A DNA stretch of 64,000 nucleotides from Pseudomonas sp. MF4836 (GCF_002018875.1 NZ_MVOL01000013.1:62001-126000); one strand, 5' to 3'; counted from the stretch's first letter, positions 43,951-53,749 are shown. Notes: generated by a model from the letters alone, not told the origin. Made by a program: numbers and translations.

Positions 43951-44925
43951 TCAGAACAGTTTCAGCGGCTCTTCATTGAGTGCCGATAGCTGCTCGCGCA
44001 GGGCCAGGACCTGGTCGCCCCAATAGCGTTCGGTACCGAACCACGGAAAGCTGTGGGGGAATGCCGGATCGTCCCAGCGCCGTGCGAGCCAGGCGCTGTA
44101 GTGCATCAGACGCAGGGCGCGCAGGGCTTCGATCAGGGCCAGTTCCCGTGGGTCGAAATCGTGGAATTCGCTGTAGCCATCCATCAATTCCGACAACTGC
44201 CCGAGACATTCCTGACGATCACCCGCGAGCATCATCCACAGGTCTTGCACGGCCGGCCCCATGCGGCAGTCGTCGAGGTCGACGATATGGAACATCTCGT
44301 CACGGCACATCATGTTGCCGGGGTGGCAATCGCCGTGCATGCGGATGTTGGTGTGCGGCGTGGTCTTGTACACCTCTTCCACGCGCTTGAGCAGATCCCG
44401 CGCCACTGACTCGTAGGCGGGCAGCAGGCCCTTGGGTATGAAATTGCCTTCAAGCAGGGTGGCCAGGGAGTCGTGGCCGAAGTTTTTCACCCCCAGCGCC
44501 TCACGGTGCTCGAACGGCTTGGTGGCGCCGACCGCGTGCAAACGGCCGAGCAGCTGGCCCAGTCGATAGAGCTGGTCGAGGTTGCCCGGCTCCGGTGCCC
44601 GGCCGCCACGGCGCGGGAACAGGGTAAAGCGAAAGCCCGCGTGCTCGAACAGGCTGGCGCCGTTGTGGATCATCGGCGCCACTACCGGTACGTCGCACTC
44701 GGCGAGCTCGAAGGTGAAGCGGTGTTCTTCGAGGATGGCTTCGTTGGTCCAGCGCTGGGGACGGTAGAACTTGGCGATCAGCGGTTCGCCATCTTCGATG
44801 CCGACTTGGTACACGCGATTTTCATAGCTGTTGAGCGCCAAAACGCGGGCGTCGCTGAGAAAACCGATGCTTTCTACGGCGTCGAGGACCAGATCCGGGG
44901 TCAGTGTTTCAAACGGGTGCGACAT
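43951..44925 (-). CDS. srkA: Stress response kinase A
   Basis: A 324-residue aminoglycoside-phosphotransferase-fold Ser/Thr protein kinase (YihE/SrkA), which counters toxin-linked cell death under oxidative stress in E. coli. The catalytic loop is HGDCHPGN with D199 and N204, the metal-binding DLDDC is at 216-220, and the ATP-site lysine is near residue 52. The ATG at 44925 gives the standard length; the 13 codons upstream lack a ribosome site. Confidence 0.92.
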   Translation of the reverse strand: MSHPFETLTPDLVLDAVESIGFLSDARVLALNSYENRVYQVGIEDGEPLIAKFYRPQRWTNEAILEEHRFTFELAECDVPVVAPMIHNGASLFEHAGFRFTLFPRRGGRAPEPGNLDQLYRLGQLLGRLHAVGATKPFEHREALGVKNFGHDSLATLLEGNFIPKGLLPAYESVARDLLKRVEEVYKTTPHTNIRMHGDCHPGNMMCRDEMFHIVDLDDCRMGPAVQDLWMMLAGDRQECLGQLSELMDGYSEFHDFDPRELALIEALRALRLMHYSAWLARRWDDPAFPHSFPWFGTERYWGDQVLALREQLSALNEEPLKLF

Positions 44926-45050
44926 GCTCACTCCTGCGCGCAGCAGGCTGCCGCGTAAGGCCACGCATGGTAGCGCACACCGGTCCGGATAGGTGGCGGC
45001 TTTAGGCTTGGTCGGGATGTCTCGGTGGATGACATCCCGGCCTGGGCGGG

Positions 45051-46952
45051 TCAGGTGCCGACGATCCCGCCGTCTTCACGGCGGATGGCCATGACCGAAG
45101 AACGCGGCTTGCCGTTGGGCAGGTGCTCGGGGAACGTCGAGCCGCCGTTTTCGCCCGGGTGCTGGATCCCGACAAACAGGGTTTTCTGGTCGGGTGAGAA
45201 GCTGATGCCGGTGACTTCGCAGCCTACCGGGCCGACCATGAACCGGCGGATCTCGCCGCTGGCCGGGTCCGCGCAGAGCATCTGATTGTTGCCCATGCCG
45301 GCGAAGTCGCCGCTGTTGCTGACATCGCCATCGGTCAGGATCCACAGGCGCCCGGCCTGGTCGAACCCCAGTCCGTCGGGGCTGTTGAACATGTTCTGTG
45401 GGGTGATGTTCGATGAGCCGCCCTTGGCTTGCCCCGCGTGCACTGAAGGGTTGCCGGCGACCACGAACAAGTCCCAGGCAAAGCTCATGGCGCCATGGTC
45501 ATCGCGGTCGGTGCGCCAGCGCAGGATCTGCCCATAGACGTTTTTCTCCCGCGGGTTGGGGCCGCCCACCGGCTGGCCGTCTTCGCCGCGTTTGACGTTG
45601 TTGGTCAGGGTGCAATAGACCTGGCCATCCTTGGGGCTGACCACTATCCATTCCGGCCGGTCCATGCGCGTGGCTTTGACCACGCTGGCGGCCAGGCGGG
45701 CATGGATCAGCACCTGGCCCTGGTCGGCAAAGCCGCTGGCGGCATCGAGCCCGTTCTTGCCGTGGCTCAGCTCGATCCATTGGCCCTGGCCCTTGGGAAG
45801 GTCGGGATTGCTGTCGCCGCCATCGAAGCGCGCCACGTACAGCGTGCCGTGGTCCAGCAGGTCGCGGTTGGCCTTGGGGTTGCGGTGGTCGATCTTGTCG
45901 CGGCTGATGAATTTGTAGATGAACTCGCCGCGTTCGTCGTCGCCCATGTAGACCACGGCGCGGCCATCAGCGGTTTCGGCCAGGGCCGCGTTCTCGTGCT
46001 TGAAACGGCCCAGGGCGGTGCGTTTGACCGGGGTCGACTGCGGATCGAACGGGTCGATTTCCACGACCCAGCCATGGCGGTTGAGTTCATTGGGGTTGTG
46101 CGCCAGGTCGAAGCGCGGATCGTGGGGGTGCCAGTTGATCTCTTTGCTGGCGGCCACCGCGCCGTAGCGTTTTTGTGCGGGATCGAACGTCTGTTCGGCG
46201 TTGCTGCTGCCAAAGCAGTCGGTGAAGTTCTCTTCACAGGTCAGGTAGGTGCCCCATGGGGTTTTGCCGTTGGCACAGTTCTGGAAAGTGCCGAGCACGT
46301 GCTTGCCCTGGGCATCGGCGGCGGTCTTCAACAGCGCATGACCGGCGGCGGGACCGCTCAGGCGGATCGGCGTGTTGCCGTGGATGCGTCGGTTGTAGCG
46401 CGAGCCCTGGACGAACTGCCATTGGCCGTTCTTGCGTTGCACTTCGATCACCGACACGCCTTCGCTGGCCTGGGCCTTGTGCACTTCTTCGGCCGATTGC
46501 GGCATGCCGCCGTGGGCATAGAGGTAGCGGTAGTTGGTGTATTCGTTGTTGATCGCCATCAGCGCGCGCTGATCGTCGCCGGGGAAGGCGAACAGGCTCA
46601 TGCCGTCGTTGTTGTCGCCGAATTGCAGCTCCTGGGCCTGGGCGCTGCCGTTGCCCGTGGGGTCGAAGGCCGGGCCGTTGTTGTGCAGCGGCTGACCCCA
46701 GCTGATCAGCACCGACGCCGTGTAGCCCGGTGGCAGGCTGAGGCTGTCAGCGGTGGCCGCGGCGATGCCGGTAAAACCCAGCAGCGGGCTGGAGCCGGCG
46801 CTGATGCTGGCGGCCAGCGCACTGCGGCTCAGCAGGCTGCCCCCCAGGAACATTGCCGCGCCGCACAGCGCACCGGCGCCGATGAAACCACGGCGGCTGA
46901 GGCCGACGATTTGCTCCAGGTCCGTGGGTTGGTCTTCTTCTAATAGGCTCAT
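45051..46952 (-). CDS. PhoX-type phosphatase, Tat-exported
   Basis: A 633-residue PhoX/DUF839 protein. The twin-arginine signal SRRGFIG at residues 19-25, followed by a hydrophobic stretch, sends the folded protein to the periplasm. Known PhoX enzymes are calcium/iron alkaline phosphatases. Blocks such as YLTCEENFTDCFG, GWVVEIDPFDP and DGLGFDQAGRLWI fit the family. A weak Pho-box-like sequence is present near 46985-47003. Phosphate control is an inference. Confidence 0.87.
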   Translation of the reverse strand: MSLLEEDQPTDLEQIVGLSRRGFIGAGALCGAAMFLGGSLLSRSALAASISAGSSPLLGFTGIAAATADSLSLPPGYTASVLISWGQPLHNNGPAFDPTGNGSAQAQELQFGDNNDGMSLFAFPGDDQRALMAINNEYTNYRYLYAHGGMPQSAEEVHKAQASEGVSVIEVQRKNGQWQFVQGSRYNRRIHGNTPIRLSGPAAGHALLKTAADAQGKHVLGTFQNCANGKTPWGTYLTCEENFTDCFGSSNAEQTFDPAQKRYGAVAASKEINWHPHDPRFDLAHNPNELNRHGWVVEIDPFDPQSTPVKRTALGRFKHENAALAETADGRAVVYMGDDERGEFIYKFISRDKIDHRNPKANRDLLDHGTLYVARFDGGDSNPDLPKGQGQWIELSHGKNGLDAASGFADQGQVLIHARLAASVVKATRMDRPEWIVVSPKDGQVYCTLTNNVKRGEDGQPVGGPNPREKNVYGQILRWRTDRDDHGAMSFAWDLFVVAGNPSVHAGQAKGGSSNITPQNMFNSPDGLGFDQAGRLWILTDGDVSNSGDFAGMGNNQMLCADPASGEIRRFMVGPVGCEVTGISFSPDQKTLFVGIQHPGENGGSTFPEHLPNGKPRSSVMAIRREDGGIVGT

Positions 46953-47027
46953 GTCAGGCTTCCTGCGATTTTTGCAGACACCTTAATCAGCCCTGATGAC
47001 AAAAATGTTGCAGCCATATGTCCCGCC

Positions 47028-47124
47028 CGTAGCCACTGCCGAAGGCTGCGCTGGCTGGTCGGGGCATTGCGGTTGAAATGCGTTGTTTTCAAGGGCCAGC
47101 GCAGCCTGGCGGCAGTGGCTACAG
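47028..47124. repeat. REPIN between PhoX and ModE-like genes
   Basis: cgtagccactgcc and its inverse ggcagtggctaca bound the element, with inner arms gctgcgctggc and gccagcgcagc around a loop of about 50 bases. The stop codon of the ModE-like gene (47119-47121) lies inside its right end. Confidence 0.8.
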
Positions 47125-47883
47125 CGGGGTGCCGAGGAGGACGTTGGAGGGGGAAAACTGAACCTGGACCGGTTGGTTCACCGCGAGGCCTTGGGCCTTG
47201 AGTTGCGAGGACTCGACCAGGGCGCACAGGGTCGGGCCGTTGGGCAGGCTGATCCGAACCTCCCAGGGGCCGTCTTCAGCGTCGAGGATCTGCTCGATGC
47301 TGCCGGTCAGGCCATTGTGTCCGGCGGTAATGGGCTGGCCGAGTGCTTGCAGCTCCAGCCAGCCGGCCTTGATCAGCGCCACCACTTCGGTGTCGGGCAG
47401 CAGTTCCAGGCGCTGGGTGCTGTCGTGGGTGATCTGCGCCTGGATCACCAGGCCTGGGGCCAGTTCCAGGCTGATCAGGTCATTGCGACCGAGCCCCTCG
47501 ATCGCCACCACCTTGCCGTGCAGCTGGTTGCGCGCGCTGGTGCGCAGCATCAGGCGACCCAGCAGGTCGAGGTCGCTGGCGTCCTCGGCGGCTTCCAGCA
47601 CCTGGGCCTGCAAGGCTTGCAGGCGCAGGTACAGGCGCAACACCCGTTCACCTTCAGCCGAGAGCTTGGCGCCACCCCCGCCCTTGCCGCCGACGCTGCG
47701 TTCCACCAGGGGCTTTTGTGCCAGGTTATTCAACTCATCGATGGCGTCCCAGGCGGCCTTGTAGCTGAGCCCGGCGCTTTTGGCCGCGCGGGTGATCGAG
47801 CCTTGCTCGGCGATGTGCTGCAACAGGGCGATGCGTTGCGGGCGGCGGACGATGTGCTGGGTCAACAACGTGGGCAAGGACAT
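47119..47883 (-). CDS. ModE-family regulator with molybdate-binding domains
   Basis: A 254-residue repressor-type protein. An N-terminal winged helix (about 15-95; SITRAAKSAGLSYKAAWDAIDEL) is followed by two TOBE/MopI oxyanion-binding domains (about 115-180 and 185-253), as in ModE. No molybdate transport genes (modABC) are in the window, so it probably acts elsewhere. Gene order with srkA and comF is conserved in pseudomonads. Confidence 0.85.
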   Translation of the reverse strand: MSLPTLLTQHIVRRPQRIALLQHIAEQGSITRAAKSAGLSYKAAWDAIDELNNLAQKPLVERSVGGKGGGGAKLSAEGERVLRLYLRLQALQAQVLEAAEDASDLDLLGRLMLRTSARNQLHGKVVAIEGLGRNDLISLELAPGLVIQAQITHDSTQRLELLPDTEVVALIKAGWLELQALGQPITAGHNGLTGSIEQILDAEDGPWEVRISLPNGPTLCALVESSQLKAQGLAVNQPVQVQFSPSNVLLGTPL

Positions 47884-47946
47884 GGCAGGGCACTGTGAGC
47901 GCTGGAGGTGGAGGCTGAGTGTGCGGCTTGAGGGGCGAGAGTCAAG

Positions 47947-48687
47947 TCAGGCCGGCTCCCCGGGTTTGGGTGTGCGGGCCAGGCAATACACGTCGACCCG
48001 GTGCGCACCGGCATCCAGCAGCAGTCTGGCCAGGGTTTCGGCAGTGGCGCCGGTGGTGAGCACGTCATCCACCAGGGCCAGGTGACGGCCGCCAACCCGG
48101 GCCTTGTCCGCCAGGCTGAAGGCCCGACGCAAGTTGCGCCGCCGGGCAGGGGCGTCCAGGCCTTGCTGCGCCGGGGTGTCCTGCATCCGCAGCAGCATGC
48201 CTTCATCCACGGCAATCCCCAGGCCCTGGCCCAGCCATTGGGCAAGCAGCGCCGCCTGGTTGAAACCGCGTTCGCGCAGGCGCCGGCTGGCCAGGGGCAC
48301 CGGTAACAGCAGCTCCGGACGCGGGAGGCCGTCATTGAAACGATGATGCAGGGATTGGCTGAGAAGTTCGCCGAGCAGGCGGCCAAACGGCCACTTTGCC
48401 CCGTGCTTGAAGCGGGTGATCAAACTGTCGACCGGGAAGCCGTAGCTCCAGGGCGCTACCACCTGGGAAAACGCCGGCACCCGCCTCAGGCACTCGCCGC
48501 AGGTAAGGCCCGCCTGGGGCAACGGCAGGGCGCAGATCCGGCATTGCGGGCCTAGCCAGGGCAGCTCGGCTTCGCACTCGACGCAAATGGGCTGCGGGTT
48601 ATCGCAGGGTTCATCGCAGAGCAAACAAGTTTGGTTATTATTTAACCAGATGTAAACCGGTCCTTCGTATTCTGGTTGACAGTGCAT
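47947..48687 (-). CDS. ComF family protein
   Basis: A 246-residue ComF/GntX-like protein. The N-terminal zinc finger has CLLCDEPC, CVEC, CRIC and CGEC pairs, and the C-terminal phosphoribosyltransferase-type site is VDDVLTTGAT near residue 205. ComF helps DNA uptake in competent bacteria, but most pseudomonad copies have no shown role. It is divergent from bioB. Confidence 0.85.
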   Translation of the reverse strand: MHCQPEYEGPVYIWLNNNQTCLLCDEPCDNPQPICVECEAELPWLGPQCRICALPLPQAGLTCGECLRRVPAFSQVVAPWSYGFPVDSLITRFKHGAKWPFGRLLGELLSQSLHHRFNDGLPRPELLLPVPLASRRLRERGFNQAALLAQWLGQGLGIAVDEGMLLRMQDTPAQQGLDAPARRRNLRRAFSLADKARVGGRHLALVDDVLTTGATAETLARLLLDAGAHRVDVYCLARTPKPGEPA

Positions 48688-48779
48688 GGCGCTTCCTTAA
48701 ATATGCCGAACATCCGTGTCGCGGCTGTGGGTATCCGATTACCCCGTCGTCTGCCCCAAGCATAATCAAGGAATCGCCC

Positions 48780-49835
48780 ATGAGCGCCAGCACCACCGCC
48801 ACCTTGCGTCATGACTGGTCTTTGGCTGAAGTCAAAGCCCTGTTCGTTCAGCCGTTCAACGACTTGTTGTTCCAGGCGCAGACCGTGCACCGCGCGCATT
48901 TCGATGCCAACCGGGTCCAGGTGTCGACCTTGCTGTCGATCAAAACCGGGGCCTGCCCGGAAGATTGCAAATATTGTCCGCAGTCCGGTCACTACAACAC
49001 CGGGCTGGAAAAAGAAAAGCTGATGGAAGTGCAGAAGGTCCTTGAAGAGGCCGCTCGCGCCAAGGCCATTGGTTCGACCCGATTCTGCATGGGCGCGGCC
49101 TGGAAGCACCCCTCGGCCAAAGACATGCCCTACGTGCTGCAGATGGTGCAGGGCGTCAAGGCCATGGGGCTGGAGACCTGCATGACCCTGGGGCGCCTCG
49201 ATCAGGAGCAGACCGAAGCCCTGGCCAAGGCTGGCCTGGACTACTACAACCACAACCTCGACACCTCGCCGGAGTTCTACGGCAGCATCATCACCACCCG
49301 CACCTACAGCGAGCGCCTGCAAACCCTGGCCTACGTGCGTGATTCGGGGATGAAGATCTGCTCCGGTGGCATCCTCGGCATGGGCGAGTCCCTCGATGAC
49401 CGCGCCAACCTGCTGATCCAACTGGCCAACCTGCCCGAGCACCCGGAGTCGGTGCCGATCAACATGCTGGTGAAAGTCGCCGGCACGCCGCTGGAAAACG
49501 CCGAGGACATCGACCCGTTCGACTTTATCCGCATGCTCGCCGTGGCCCGCATCCTGATGCCGCAATCCCACGTGCGCTTGTCTGCGGGACGTGAAGCGAT
49601 GAACGAGCAGATGCAGGCCCTGGCGTTTTTCGCCGGCGCCAACTCGATTTTCTATGGCGACAAGTTGCTGACCACCGCCAACCCGCAGGCCGACAAGGAC
49701 ATGCAACTGTTCTCGCGCCTGGGAATCCTGCCCGAAGCCCGTGAAGAGCACGCCGATGAAGTGCACCAGGCGGCGATCGAGCAGGCGCTGGTGGAGCAAA
49801 AGAGCAGCGAGCAGTTCTACAACGCCGCGCTGTGA
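48780..49835 (+). CDS. bioB: Biotin synthase
   Basis: A 351-residue radical-SAM enzyme that inserts sulfur into dethiobiotin. The radical cluster cysteines C59, C63 and C66 are in CPEDCKYC. Family blocks GLETCMTLG and YNHNLDTSPEFY are present. First gene of bioB-F-H-C-D. A GGAATCGCCC ribosome region precedes the ATG. Confidence 0.96.
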   Translation: MSASTTATLRHDWSLAEVKALFVQPFNDLLFQAQTVHRAHFDANRVQVSTLLSIKTGACPEDCKYCPQSGHYNTGLEKEKLMEVQKVLEEAARAKAIGSTRFCMGAAWKHPSAKDMPYVLQMVQGVKAMGLETCMTLGRLDQEQTEALAKAGLDYYNHNLDTSPEFYGSIITTRTYSERLQTLAYVRDSGMKICSGGILGMGESLDDRANLLIQLANLPEHPESVPINMLVKVAGTPLENAEDIDPFDFIRMLAVARILMPQSHVRLSAGREAMNEQMQALAFFAGANSIFYGDKLLTTANPQADKDMQLFSRLGILPEAREEHADEVHQAAIEQALVEQKSSEQFYNAAL

Positions 49836-49845
49836 CTGCCCCCAG

Positions 49846-49932
49846 CCTGTAGCCGCGGCCTTGGACCGGGGCGTGAGGACCTTGCATGCGTCGAGGTCCC
49901 GATTACCTGTCGCAGCCCGGGGCAGCGGCTCC
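49846..49932. repeat. REPIN inside the bio operon
   Basis: cctgtagccgcgg and gcagcggctccag form an inverted pair filling most of the bioB-bioF gap. It may shape transcript stability between the two genes. Confidence 0.6.
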
Positions 49933-49960
49933 AGCCACTCTTTTGATCACCGAGGCCTGC

Positions 49961-51139
49961 ATGTCTTTTGATCTCGCCGCGCGCCTCGCTGCCCGCCGTG
50001 CCGAAAACCTCTATCGCCAACGCCCCCTGCTGGAAAGCCCCCAGGGGCCTGAAGTGGTGGTCGATGGCCAGCCGTTGCTGGCGTTCTGCAACAACGACTA
50101 CCTGGGCCTGGCCAACCACCCGCAAGTCATCGAAGCCTGGCGCGCCGGCGCTTCGCGTTGGGGCGTGGGCGGTGGTGCCTCGCACCTGGTGATCGGCCAC
50201 AGCGGCCCGCACCACGCATTGGAAGAAGCCCTGGCCGACCTGACCGGACGCCCGCGAGCGCTGTTGTTCACCACCGGCTACATGGCCAACCTGGGGGCGG
50301 TCACGGCCCTGGTGGGGCAGGGCGACACGGTGCTGGAAGACCGTCTCAACCACGCGTCCCTGCTGGATGCCGGCCTGTTGTCCGGGGCGCGTTTCAATCG
50401 GTATCTGCACAACGATGCGGTCAGCCTGGCCAAACGCCTGGAAAAAGCCACCGGCAATACCCTGGTGGTCACCGACGGCGTATTCAGCATGGACGGTGAC
50501 CTGGCCGACCTGCCGGCCCTGGCCCGTGAAACCCGGGCCAAGGGCGCCTGGCTGATGGTCGATGACGCCCATGGTTTCGGCCCGCTGGGGGCCAATGGCG
50601 GCGGGATTGTCGAGCACTTCGGCCTGAGCCAGGACGACGTGCCGGTGCTGGTCGGCACCCTGGGCAAGGCGTTCGGTACGGCCGGGGCCTTTGTCGCCGG
50701 CAGCGAAGAGTTGATCGAAAGCCTGATCCAGTTTGCCCGGCCCTACATCTACACCACCAGCCAACCCCCGGCGCTGGCCTGCGCGACCTTGAAAAGCCTG
50801 GAACTGCTGCGCAGCGAGCATTGGCGGCGCGAGCACCTCAACGGCCTGATCCGCCAGTTCCGCCGTGGCGCCGAGCAGATCGGCCTGGCGTTGATGGACA
50901 GTTTTACCCCGATCCAGCCGATCATGATTGGCGACAGCGGGCGGGCCATTCGCCTGTCGCAGATGCTCCGCGAACGCGGCCTGATGGTCACGGCCATCCG
51001 CCCGCCAACCGTGCCTGCGGGCAGTGCGCGCTTGCGTGTGACCTTGTCCGCAGCCCACAGCGAAGCCCAGGTCCAGCTATTGTTAAACGCACTGGCGGAT
51101 TGTTTTAGCGAACTGGGACCGGAGCCAAGCCATGCGTGA
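49961..51139 (+). CDS. bioF: 8-amino-7-oxononanoate synthase
   Basis: A 392-residue PLP enzyme joining pimeloyl-ACP and alanine. The PLP lysine is K236 (GTLGKAFGT). The ATG at 49961 lies after GAGGCCTGC; the upstream frame runs through the REPIN. It overlaps bioH by eight bases. Confidence 0.96.
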   Translation: MSFDLAARLAARRAENLYRQRPLLESPQGPEVVVDGQPLLAFCNNDYLGLANHPQVIEAWRAGASRWGVGGGASHLVIGHSGPHHALEEALADLTGRPRALLFTTGYMANLGAVTALVGQGDTVLEDRLNHASLLDAGLLSGARFNRYLHNDAVSLAKRLEKATGNTLVVTDGVFSMDGDLADLPALARETRAKGAWLMVDDAHGFGPLGANGGGIVEHFGLSQDDVPVLVGTLGKAFGTAGAFVAGSEELIESLIQFARPYIYTTSQPPALACATLKSLELLRSEHWRREHLNGLIRQFRRGAEQIGLALMDSFTPIQPIMIGDSGRAIRLSQMLRERGLMVTAIRPPTVPAGSARLRVTLSAAHSEAQVQLLLNALADCFSELGPEPSHA

Positions 51140-51863
51140 TCGACTGATTCTGCTGCCGGGTTGGGGCCTGGGCATTTCCCCGCTGGAGCCGCTGGCGGCG
51201 GCGTTGCAGGGCCTGGACCAGCACCTGAAGGTCGAGATCGAGCCTTTGCCGGAGCTGGAGTCCAGCGACCTGGGGGACTGGCTCGATGAACTCGACGCGG
51301 ATTTGCCGGACAACGCCTGGCTCGGCGGCTGGTCGCTGGGCGGGATGCTGGCCAGTGAGCTGGCGGCGCGCCGTGGCGATCGCTGTTGCGGCTTGCTGAC
51401 CCTGGCCAGCAACCCGAGCTTTGTGGCCCATGGCGAGTGGACGAGCGCCATGGCCGGGGAAACCTTCGACGCCTTTCTGGCCGGCTGCAACGCCGACTCG
51501 CGACTGACCCTCAAGCGTTTCGGCCTGCTCTGTGCCCAGGGCGCCGAGGACCCGCGCGGCCTGTCGCGCCTGCTGCTAGGGGGTGCACCGAATACTCCGC
51601 CAGCGGTGTTGATGGCCGGGCTGGAGTTGCTGGCGCAGCTGGATACACGGGACGCGTTACAGGCGTTTCGTGGCCCGCAGTTGCATCTGTTTGCCGGGCT
51701 CGACGCGCTGGTGCCGGCAGAAGCTGCGAGCGAGTTGCTGGCGTTATTGCCCGATGTCGAAATTGGCCTGATTGAACAGGCCAGCCACGCGTTTCTTCTG
51801 GAAGACCCCCACGGTGTGGCGGGGGCGATCCAGGCCTTTTTGCATGAGTCCGGTGATGACTGA
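51132..51863 (+). CDS. bioH: Pimeloyl-ACP methyl ester esterase
   Basis: A 243-residue alpha/beta hydrolase that removes the methyl group from pimeloyl-ACP methyl ester. Nucleophile S68 in GWSLG; the acid and base are probably the D in AGLDALVPAE (near 194) and the H in QASHAFL (near 219). It overlaps bioF and bioC, showing tight coupling. Confidence 0.94.
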   Translation: MRDRLILLPGWGLGISPLEPLAAALQGLDQHLKVEIEPLPELESSDLGDWLDELDADLPDNAWLGGWSLGGMLASELAARRGDRCCGLLTLASNPSFVAHGEWTSAMAGETFDAFLAGCNADSRLTLKRFGLLCAQGAEDPRGLSRLLLGGAPNTPPAVLMAGLELLAQLDTRDALQAFRGPQLHLFAGLDALVPAEAASELLALLPDVEIGLIEQASHAFLLEDPHGVAGAIQAFLHESGDD

Positions 51864-52668
51864 TCTGTCCCTTCCTCCATTACCCGGCGGCTTGCCGGAC
51901 AAGCGCCAGGTAGCGGCGTCCTTTTCCCGTGCCGCAGCCAGTTACGACAGCGTCGCCGATCTGCAACGGGCGGTGGGTCATGAGCTGCTGCGGCGCTTGC
52001 CGCCCGAGCGGTCGTTCGCCTGCTGGCTGGATATAGGCTGCGGTACCGGGTATTTCACCCGGGCCCTGGCCGAGCATTTCCCTGGGGCCCAGGGGCTGGC
52101 GCTGGATATCGCCGAAGGCATGCTCGATCACGCACGGCCCCTGGGCGGCGCGCAGTATTTTATTGCCGGGGATGCCGAACGCCTGCCGTTGCGTTCAGAC
52201 AGCTGCGATCTGCTGTTCTCCAGCCTGGCGGTGCAATGGTGCGCGGATTTCGCCTCGGTACTGCGAGAGGCGCACCGGGTACTGCGCCCCGGTGGTGTGC
52301 TGGCGTTTGCCAGTCTGTGTGTCGGGACCTTGCAGGAGCTGCGTGACAGCTGGCGGCAGGTCGATGGCATGGTGCACGTCAATCGGTTCCGCGAGCTCGG
52401 CACTTATCAACAGCTGTGCGCGGCCAGTGGCCTGCGGATTTTGAGCCTGCAATCCCGGCCCCATGTGCTGCATTATCCGGATGTGCGCAGCCTGACCCAT
52501 GAGTTGAAAGCCCTGGGCGCGCATAATCTGAACCCCGGACGCCCCGGCGGCTTGACCGGACGCGCCCGGATCATGGGCCTGATCGACGCTTATGAGGGCT
52601 TTCGCCAGCCTCAGGGTCTGCCCGCGACCTATCAGGCGGTGTACGCCGTGTTGGAGAAGCCGCAATGA
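51856..52668 (+). CDS. bioC: Malonyl-ACP O-methyltransferase
   Basis: A 270-residue SAM methyltransferase starting the pimeloyl pathway. Motif I is DIGCGTGYF near residue 51. The start at 51856 (MTDLSLPPLPGGL) overlaps the bioH end; an in-frame ATG at 51844 would add four residues. Its stop overlaps the bioD ATG (ATGA). Confidence 0.94.
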   Translation: MTDLSLPPLPGGLPDKRQVAASFSRAAASYDSVADLQRAVGHELLRRLPPERSFACWLDIGCGTGYFTRALAEHFPGAQGLALDIAEGMLDHARPLGGAQYFIAGDAERLPLRSDSCDLLFSSLAVQWCADFASVLREAHRVLRPGGVLAFASLCVGTLQELRDSWRQVDGMVHVNRFRELGTYQQLCAASGLRILSLQSRPHVLHYPDVRSLTHELKALGAHNLNPGRPGGLTGRARIMGLIDAYEGFRQPQGLPATYQAVYAVLEKPQ

Positions 52669-53345
52669 GCCCTGCCTATTTCATCACCGGAACCGATACC
52701 GATGTCGGCAAGACCACCATCGCCGCCGGGCTGCTGCATGCGGCGCGTCTGGCGGGGTTGAGTACGGCGGCCGGCAAGCCGGTGGCGTCCGGCTGTGAAG
52801 TGACGGCCAAGGGCCTGCGCAATTCGGACGCCCTGGCGCTGATGGCGGAGTGCTCCCTGGCCCTGGACTATGCCGAGGTCAACCCGGTGGCGTTCGAACC
52901 GGCCATCGCCCCCCATCTGGCGGCGCGCGAGGCGGGGGTGGCCTTGACGGTGCAATCGTTGCTGCTGCCCATGCGCCAGATCCTGGCCCGGGGCGCCGAT
53001 TTCACCCTGATCGAAGGCGCGGGCGGCTGGCGTGTGCCCCTGGCTGACCAGGACAATCTGTCGGACCTGGCCATGGCCCTGGACCTGCCGGTGATCCTGG
53101 TGGTGGGGGTGCGGCTGGGTTGCATCAGTCATGCGCTGCTGACCGCCGAAGCCATCGCCCGGGACGGGCTGCAGCTGGCCGGCTGGGTGGCCAATATCAT
53201 CGATCCCAAGACCTCCCGCCTGGAGGAAAACCTCGCCACCCTGGCTGAACGCCTGCCGGCCCCGTGCCTGGGTCGAGTGCCCAAGCTCAAGCCTCTCAGC
53301 GCCCAGGCGGTGGCCGAACACTTGCAACTGGACTTGCTGGACTAG
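52665..53345 (+). CDS. bioD: Dethiobiotin synthetase
   Basis: A 226-residue ATP-dependent ligase that closes the ureido ring of dethiobiotin. P-loop GTDTDVGKTT at 9-18; ligand-binding motifs KPVASG and EGAGGWRVPL are present. Last gene of the bio operon. Confidence 0.95.
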   Translation: MSPAYFITGTDTDVGKTTIAAGLLHAARLAGLSTAAGKPVASGCEVTAKGLRNSDALALMAECSLALDYAEVNPVAFEPAIAPHLAAREAGVALTVQSLLLPMRQILARGADFTLIEGAGGWRVPLADQDNLSDLAMALDLPVILVVGVRLGCISHALLTAEAIARDGLQLAGWVANIIDPKTSRLEENLATLAERLPAPCLGRVPKLKPLSAQAVAEHLQLDLLD

Positions 53346-53452
53346 ATTTTGCCTATGACAGGGCAGATTGCCATTAGTGTTTTTGACGGGTGTTTTTTTG
53401 ACGGGTCTGCTTCAATGAGCGTCGTTCATCCTTAATCAGGTCGAGTCCTCCC

Positions 53453-53749
53453 ATGGAAATTTCAGGGAATACCGCTTTCTACGCGGGTCTGAGCAGCATT
53501 CAGACCGGGCAGAACCGTGTCGATCAGGCCGCCAGCCAGATCGCCAATACCACCATCGAGCGCTCCGTCACCAGCCAGTCTTCCGACGTCCAGGTCGATC
53601 GCTTGCGTTCAGTGGACCGCAGCCAGCAGTCGGATCTGGAATCGAGCATGGTCGAGATGTCCATGGGCAAGGTCCAGGCCGAACTGGGTGTGAAAATCGC
53701 CAAGGCCAGCGATGAAATGCTCGGTACGTTGATCGATACCTACGCCTGA
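53453..53749 (+). CDS. Small flagellar-rod-like orphan protein
   Basis: A 98-residue acidic protein. The N-terminus (AFYAGLSSIQTGQNRVDQAASQIAN) and the C-terminus (KIAKASDEMLGTLIDTYA) resemble the helical ends of flagellar rod/hook proteins, which pack as coiled coils. The centre is short and polar. It lacks other flagellar genes nearby and a signal peptide. CCC ATG is preceded by GAGTCCTCCC. Conserved in this position in pseudomonads as I recall; function unknown. Confidence 0.7.
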   Translation: MEISGNTAFYAGLSSIQTGQNRVDQAASQIANTTIERSVTSQSSDVQVDRLRSVDRSQQSDLESSMVEMSMGKVQAELGVKIAKASDEMLGTLIDTYA

